30,000 bases of DNA from the NCBI GenBank assembly GCA_037179515.1, contig JAXCGZ010013719.1:15001-45000 (forward strand), in the 5' to 3' direction. Each line of letters opens with the position of its first letter. Position 1 is the first letter of the stretch. The notes beneath the pieces are model-generated. The model worked only from the letters and a program-made list of their open reading frames with translations, was not told the DNA's origin and ran no database searches. A program made the translations under genes and the position numbers. Shown here in pieces: positions 26,367 through 30,000 of this stretch. The DNA is from Halocaridina rubra (taxonomy: Eukaryota > Arthropoda > Malacostraca > Decapoda > Atyidae).

Positions 26367-27297
26367 ACCTAGAAATCTTATGATGCCATAACAATGGCTT
26401 TAAAATATATATAAAAAACTCATATAATTATAGACACATTGACCACTACTCAAGTAGACTTGGAAAGATAATCTGAAGGTCTTGTAATCTCTCAAAATGT
26501 AGTACACGACATAAATGCACATCCATTGTCTCAGTGAGTTCAAAGCAAGAATATCCCAGGAACAGATGCATCTAATTTATGAAAAGAAACTACCCTGTTC
26601 ACAAAATTCAAACATATGCTCTATGTATTATAATTACACTGTGATACACTGAAAACAGAGTAATCTACAGAAACCTTATAGCACAGACTATGTTTAGGCT
26701 AAACATCAAGGTGTAGGCTATATCTGTGGTACCACACCTAACTGGTGATACACAATAAGCTAATGAGGAAAAATGATTTATACAACGTGTAGATACACCA
26801 TAGGCTACCTCCATTCAGGTAAGTGACCATGTTTACACCTATAGTACAACTTAGTGAGAACGCAATCCGAGTCACAAAATGCCGCAAATTGACAAACTCG
26901 AAAAAAAAGAAGAAATACATACTTCTAGGCTAAGACTAAAATGCGATACAGGGCTTGGTGAAAGAAAGGAAATAGAGGTAATAAATCTTTAAAAAAATGT
27001 AACTTCATATGGCTAGGTAAAGCTATGAGTAAAAAAAGCCTTAACCCACCAAAACTATATCCAGCACTATTGGCCTATCCGGTTAGAAAAAAAAAAAATT
27101 AAATGGCTAACGCTCTGTCTATGTTCCTGCAACAACGCCACTAAATTCCAAAGTTATCAACAACAGATGGAAAAGCCATAGAACTAGCTCAAGGAGACGG
27201 ATACAGCCTAAAAACACTTGACAGGAATAAATGATATTTCTCTGCCCTCTGTACCCCATTCAAAACTAGACTAATAAAACAGAGAAAAAACGTTAAT
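26367..27297. other. Noncoding stretch with repeated TAGGCTA-like words, possibly leader of the BEL remnant
   Basis: There is no open frame with a motif. AGGCTA words occur at about 26696, 26715, 26802 and 26927. On the - strand, TGGCGTTGTTGCAGGAAC near 27124-27142 starts with TGG and could be a decayed primer-binding site; this is a weak guess. Confidence 0.35.
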
Positions 27298-27554
27298 GAT
27301 ACTATTTACCTTATAGTATGAAGGGGCTGCAACTATACATACCGAATAACGCTACATCAGACAGTACTGTTTACCTATAATCAGTATAATCTAAGAAAGC
27401 TACTCGAAATATATATAAATAAATGGCCTGTACTCTCTGGCTGGAGACACGGCTATATAATCTCCGGGGGGGGGGGGGGAAGCTGCTATCTTCTCAACCG
27501 GCAAATACGCAAAAAGGAGTTTCACTAATTTCCAGCTGACCTTCTCTCACAAGT
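27298..27554. repeat. Right copy of the diverged direct repeat, possibly a degenerate LTR
   Basis: It is colinear with 23921-24213, with many substitutions and without the 40-bp duplication seen there. It includes a run of 14 G's (27466-27479) where the other copy has six. See the left copy for the alternative explanations. Confidence 0.7.
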
Positions 27555-27682
27555 TTAAAGGGGGGTTTACACGGTCAAACTGCCTTCGCACACTTCAAGC
27601 AGGGTTGCCAGGTGCTTTGATGAGAAAAAGGACAGACATGCAATAAAAAAGGACATTTATCCTACAAAAAGGACAGACGTAT

Positions 27683-27685
<3 letters not shown>

Positions 27686-27760
<75 letters not shown>
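27686..27760. repeat. (TA)n microsatellite inside the hAT 3' tail
   Basis: This is an uninterrupted run of about 37 TA units between ATAAC and CATACAG. Confidence 0.98.
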
Positions 27761-27764
<4 letters not shown>

Positions 27765-27784
27765 CAGAAATTTTTGTGTAATAC

Positions 27785-29837
27785 TTAAAAATCAAAGGAA
27801 AGAATTTTTTCGAAGGAAATAGCTTCGCTATCGTCTGCAGCAATGGCTGGAGAGCTTGAAGAAATGGAAGCTGAAGAGTATGGTTGTGGGTTGTCTGGTT
27901 GAGTAGTTCCTCTACAATCTGTTTTGTACATCTCATTTGTGAACAGCCTTATCATGCGGTCCGTTACTTCAAACTTCTGGCAACACAGACCATGAACACA
28001 CATATGTGACCTATTTCGCAGTATTGACTCCAGAGAACTTACGCTTAGCTTGTTCCTTGCCTTTGTCTTTACATTTGTCACATGAGAAAAAACACGCTCA
28101 ATAAATGCTGTACATAGTGGTATGCAGTATGTGTTAAGACCTATGGCAGCTAATTCTCTGTAACATTTTTCACCTGCTGCATTCTCGTGATCAAAAACAT
28201 ATGACCAAAACTCCACAGGATTTGTTGGGATATATGAACTATGAAATGCTTCTCGCCAGTCTGTTTTCATGGTTATCTGTTCATGCTGATAAGCAACTTT
28301 CATTACATCAAAATTTTGTTCTTTAGCCAATTGTTCTAATAGCATATCATGAAATCGTGGTCTAACTTGGCTCAGGCAAATCTTGGGATTGAGGTACTTA
28401 ATGTACTCCATTTTCTTGGAAGTGTTGTCAAGTCTCTTGTCTACCTGAATTATAGCTTCAAGTAGAACATCATGACAACGTTTTTGGATTTAAAGTTTTT
28501 TCTCAAAATCTAGTCTGTTGCATTTTAGATCGTATTTAAACTTTTCTCCAAGTTTCCGATCATCGGGAGTCCAGAAGATTTTTCTGTCATGAGGATATCT
28601 GTAGATTTTCTGTAACAGGAAGTTTCTCAGATCTTCAAGTTCTTTAAATAGCTTAGATGCATCAGGATTTGATGCTTGAAATGCTGCATTCAGTGACTCA
28701 AAATTCTGAATGATTGGGAGTGCAAAGGTTAGATACAGTTAGTTAACTTCATCATTCAGCATTTCTTTAATTAAACGCGCATTATATTTCCTGTCAACAA
28801 CTGAACAGAAATATGCCCGCAACTCCCCCCATTGCTTTAAAATGATGCTTTTACATTTTCCTCTCACCAGCCATCGGGTTTTGCTTGGTGTAACAAATTT
28901 TTCAAATTGTTCACTTCCATTGTTCATTGTGGCATATATCTTTCTAAAATCATCTTGACGTAAGGCACTCAAATGGAACCAGTGAGGAATATCAGAAATC
29001 AGAAAACCTAGATTAGAGGGCAAAACATCGAAAGCTTTCTCACAACAAAGTGCTAAACTGTGACATATGCACTTGACAAATTTGATATTAGGAATGAGGT
29101 TTCTAAATCTTGAAAATACAGAGTTCACTTCACCATTTACGTTATTGGCACCATCTGTGCCTAAGCCAATGCAATTTCTTATGTCGATGTTATTCTCACT
29201 TAAGAAGGTTGTTATGGCATTGAAAAGACTTTCACCTGTTGTTGATATAACAGGTATTACGCCTAAGAACGAAGTCTGCACTCTTTTCTCCCTCTTCGAA
29301 AAGTACTTCACACACATGCACAGTAACTTAGTCACACTAATATCTGTGGACTCATCAATCAATAAGAGAGTACTTTGATTCTTTTAGATCATCAATAAGG
29401 TCCTCAAAGAATACCAAAGATACAAAATTTTTCAACATAGCCATGCACTTTGTCCGGTGAAGCTTTACATTTTCAAGAATGCTACCTTTGCCAGATTTAG
29501 CTATCAGTTCACTTGGATGATCCACAGACCTAACACTACAGTGACATGCTGCCGAAACGCTGTACTTTATCTCAAATTCTTTGAGTTCTTTCTTTGGACT
29601 TGATGGGCTTGTCTTGAAGGCGTCCGTTATCTTTGATTTTGTAAAAGAGTCTTGAACTCTCCTGTGTTTCACCGTTTTCTCATGCTGTTCAAAGGCCGAC
29701 TTTGGCATATTTGACAATTTACACTGACACCATTTGCAAAAATATCAATTGTTTTGCCAAGGAAGCCACATGAACTCAAGTTCCCATGATTTATTATACG
29801 CTCTGTCATCATTGTACACATTTTTCCACTTCCCCAT
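27785..29837 (-). pseudogene. hAT transposase with BED zinc finger, full length but interrupted
   Basis: A start ATG at 29837 fits (MGKWKNVYNDD), and the last stop at 27785-27787 gives about 684 codons, a normal hAT length. The N-terminal BED-type finger shows FCKWC and then FEQHEKTVKH. The catalytic domain shows LIDESTDISVTKLLC and LGTDGANN, both with the expected aspartates, then FVKCICHSLALCCEKA and TRWLVRG. The C-terminal dimerisation region shows TAFIERVFSHVTNVKTKARN. The reading frame is broken by TGA at 29745-29747, a one-base shift near 29370, TAA at 28739-28741 and TAA at 28490-28492. Each break is flanked by continuing homology, so this is one decayed gene. It resembles ZMYM6/SCAND3-type hAT proteins; it is not a host gene as far as can be seen. 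Confidence 0.88.
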
Positions 29838-30000
29838 CCTGAATATTTTGCACAGTTCACTGTATCTCTAATCTATAATAATACGTTGATACATTAAGCA
29901 CAATAACTGCGTAGGAGTAGTTGCAACCAAACTCGGTCACCAAACACGACAGACGCTAGATACAGTACTGACTTTCTCCTGGGCCTGGAGTCGGCTCGGC
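29838..30000 (-). other. Upstream region of the hAT transposase
   Basis: These 160 bp before the candidate ATG hold no gene. They are probably the 5' noncoding part of the hAT element or its flank. I could not find a second terminal repeat before the window ends. Confidence 0.35.

Larger units (their letters stand above)
27600..30000 (-). mobile_element. hAT-superfamily DNA transposon, 3' end to beyond the right edge
   Basis: The left boundary is CAGGGTTGCCAGGTG at 27600, a terminal inverted repeat of the kind common in animal hAT elements. The transposase is read toward it. The 185 bp between the transposase stop and the end include a (TA)n array. The 5' end lies beyond the window or was not recognisable, so the 8-bp target duplication (the left flank would be ACTTCAAG) cannot be checked. 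Confidence 0.7.

Noticed and set aside
27124..27145. Primer-binding site of the BEL remnant
   Set aside because: It starts with TGG on the - strand but does not directly adjoin a recognisable LTR end, so it is mentioned only as a guess.

Overview
The window looks like animal nuclear DNA, most likely from an arthropod and quite possibly a decapod crustacean. It is AT-rich, has long introns and GT/AG splice signals, carries three very long (TA)n arrays, and holds remnants of five transposon classes: a non-LTR retrotransposon, a pogo/Tigger-like DNA transposon, a Mag-like Ty3/gypsy LTR element, a BEL/Pao LTR element and a hAT element. The decapod call is inferred from the style of the repeats and is not proven. 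I see no bacterial genes, CRISPR array, rRNA or convincing tRNA gene.

Left part (1-15076). Positions 2-735 hold the 3' end of a non-LTR retrotransposon on the + strand. Next comes what looks like the 3' end of a spliced host gene on the + strand: a 126-nt exon (1110-1235), a 54-nt micro-exon (4222-4275) and a last coding exon (7668-7811). All junctions are in phase 0. They would encode a 107-residue C-terminus with a basic tail, which I cannot assign to a family. The introns and the roughly 7 kb downstream are AT-rich and noncoding. They contain short dispersed repeats, a (TA)n array at 11823-11945 and a 58-bp tandem duplication near 12.2 kb.

Middle part (about 15077-23854). This is a nested structure. 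The outer layer is a pogo-like transposon with matching inverted ends next to TA dinucleotides. Its transposase (15547-17384, + strand) is broken by frameshifts but keeps a DD35D catalytic triad. Its 3' part holds about four copies of a 145-200-bp tandem repeat. A 4872-bp Mag-like gypsy element (18053-22924, - strand) sits inside one repeat unit. It has 178-bp LTRs that are identical base for base, a GATTA target-site duplication, a primer-binding site and a polypurine tract, so it inserted recently. Even so, its pol has a frameshift in RNase H and an integrase deletion that removes the third catalytic acidic residue. This copy should therefore be unable to move by itself.

Right part (23855-30000). 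Two diverged direct repeats (23921-24213 and 27298-27554) flank a BEL/Pao remnant on the - strand, with a gag stub joined to an A17-type protease domain. They also flank two hydrophobic ORFs of unknown origin. From 27600 to the right edge lies a hAT element on the - strand with a typical terminal motif (CAGGGTTGCC), a (TA)n array in its 3' tail, and a full-length transposase reading frame broken by three stops and one frameshift.

How the parts relate: no functional pathway joins these genes. The region is an archive of insertions beside the end of one host gene. The youngest identifiable event is the gypsy insertion.
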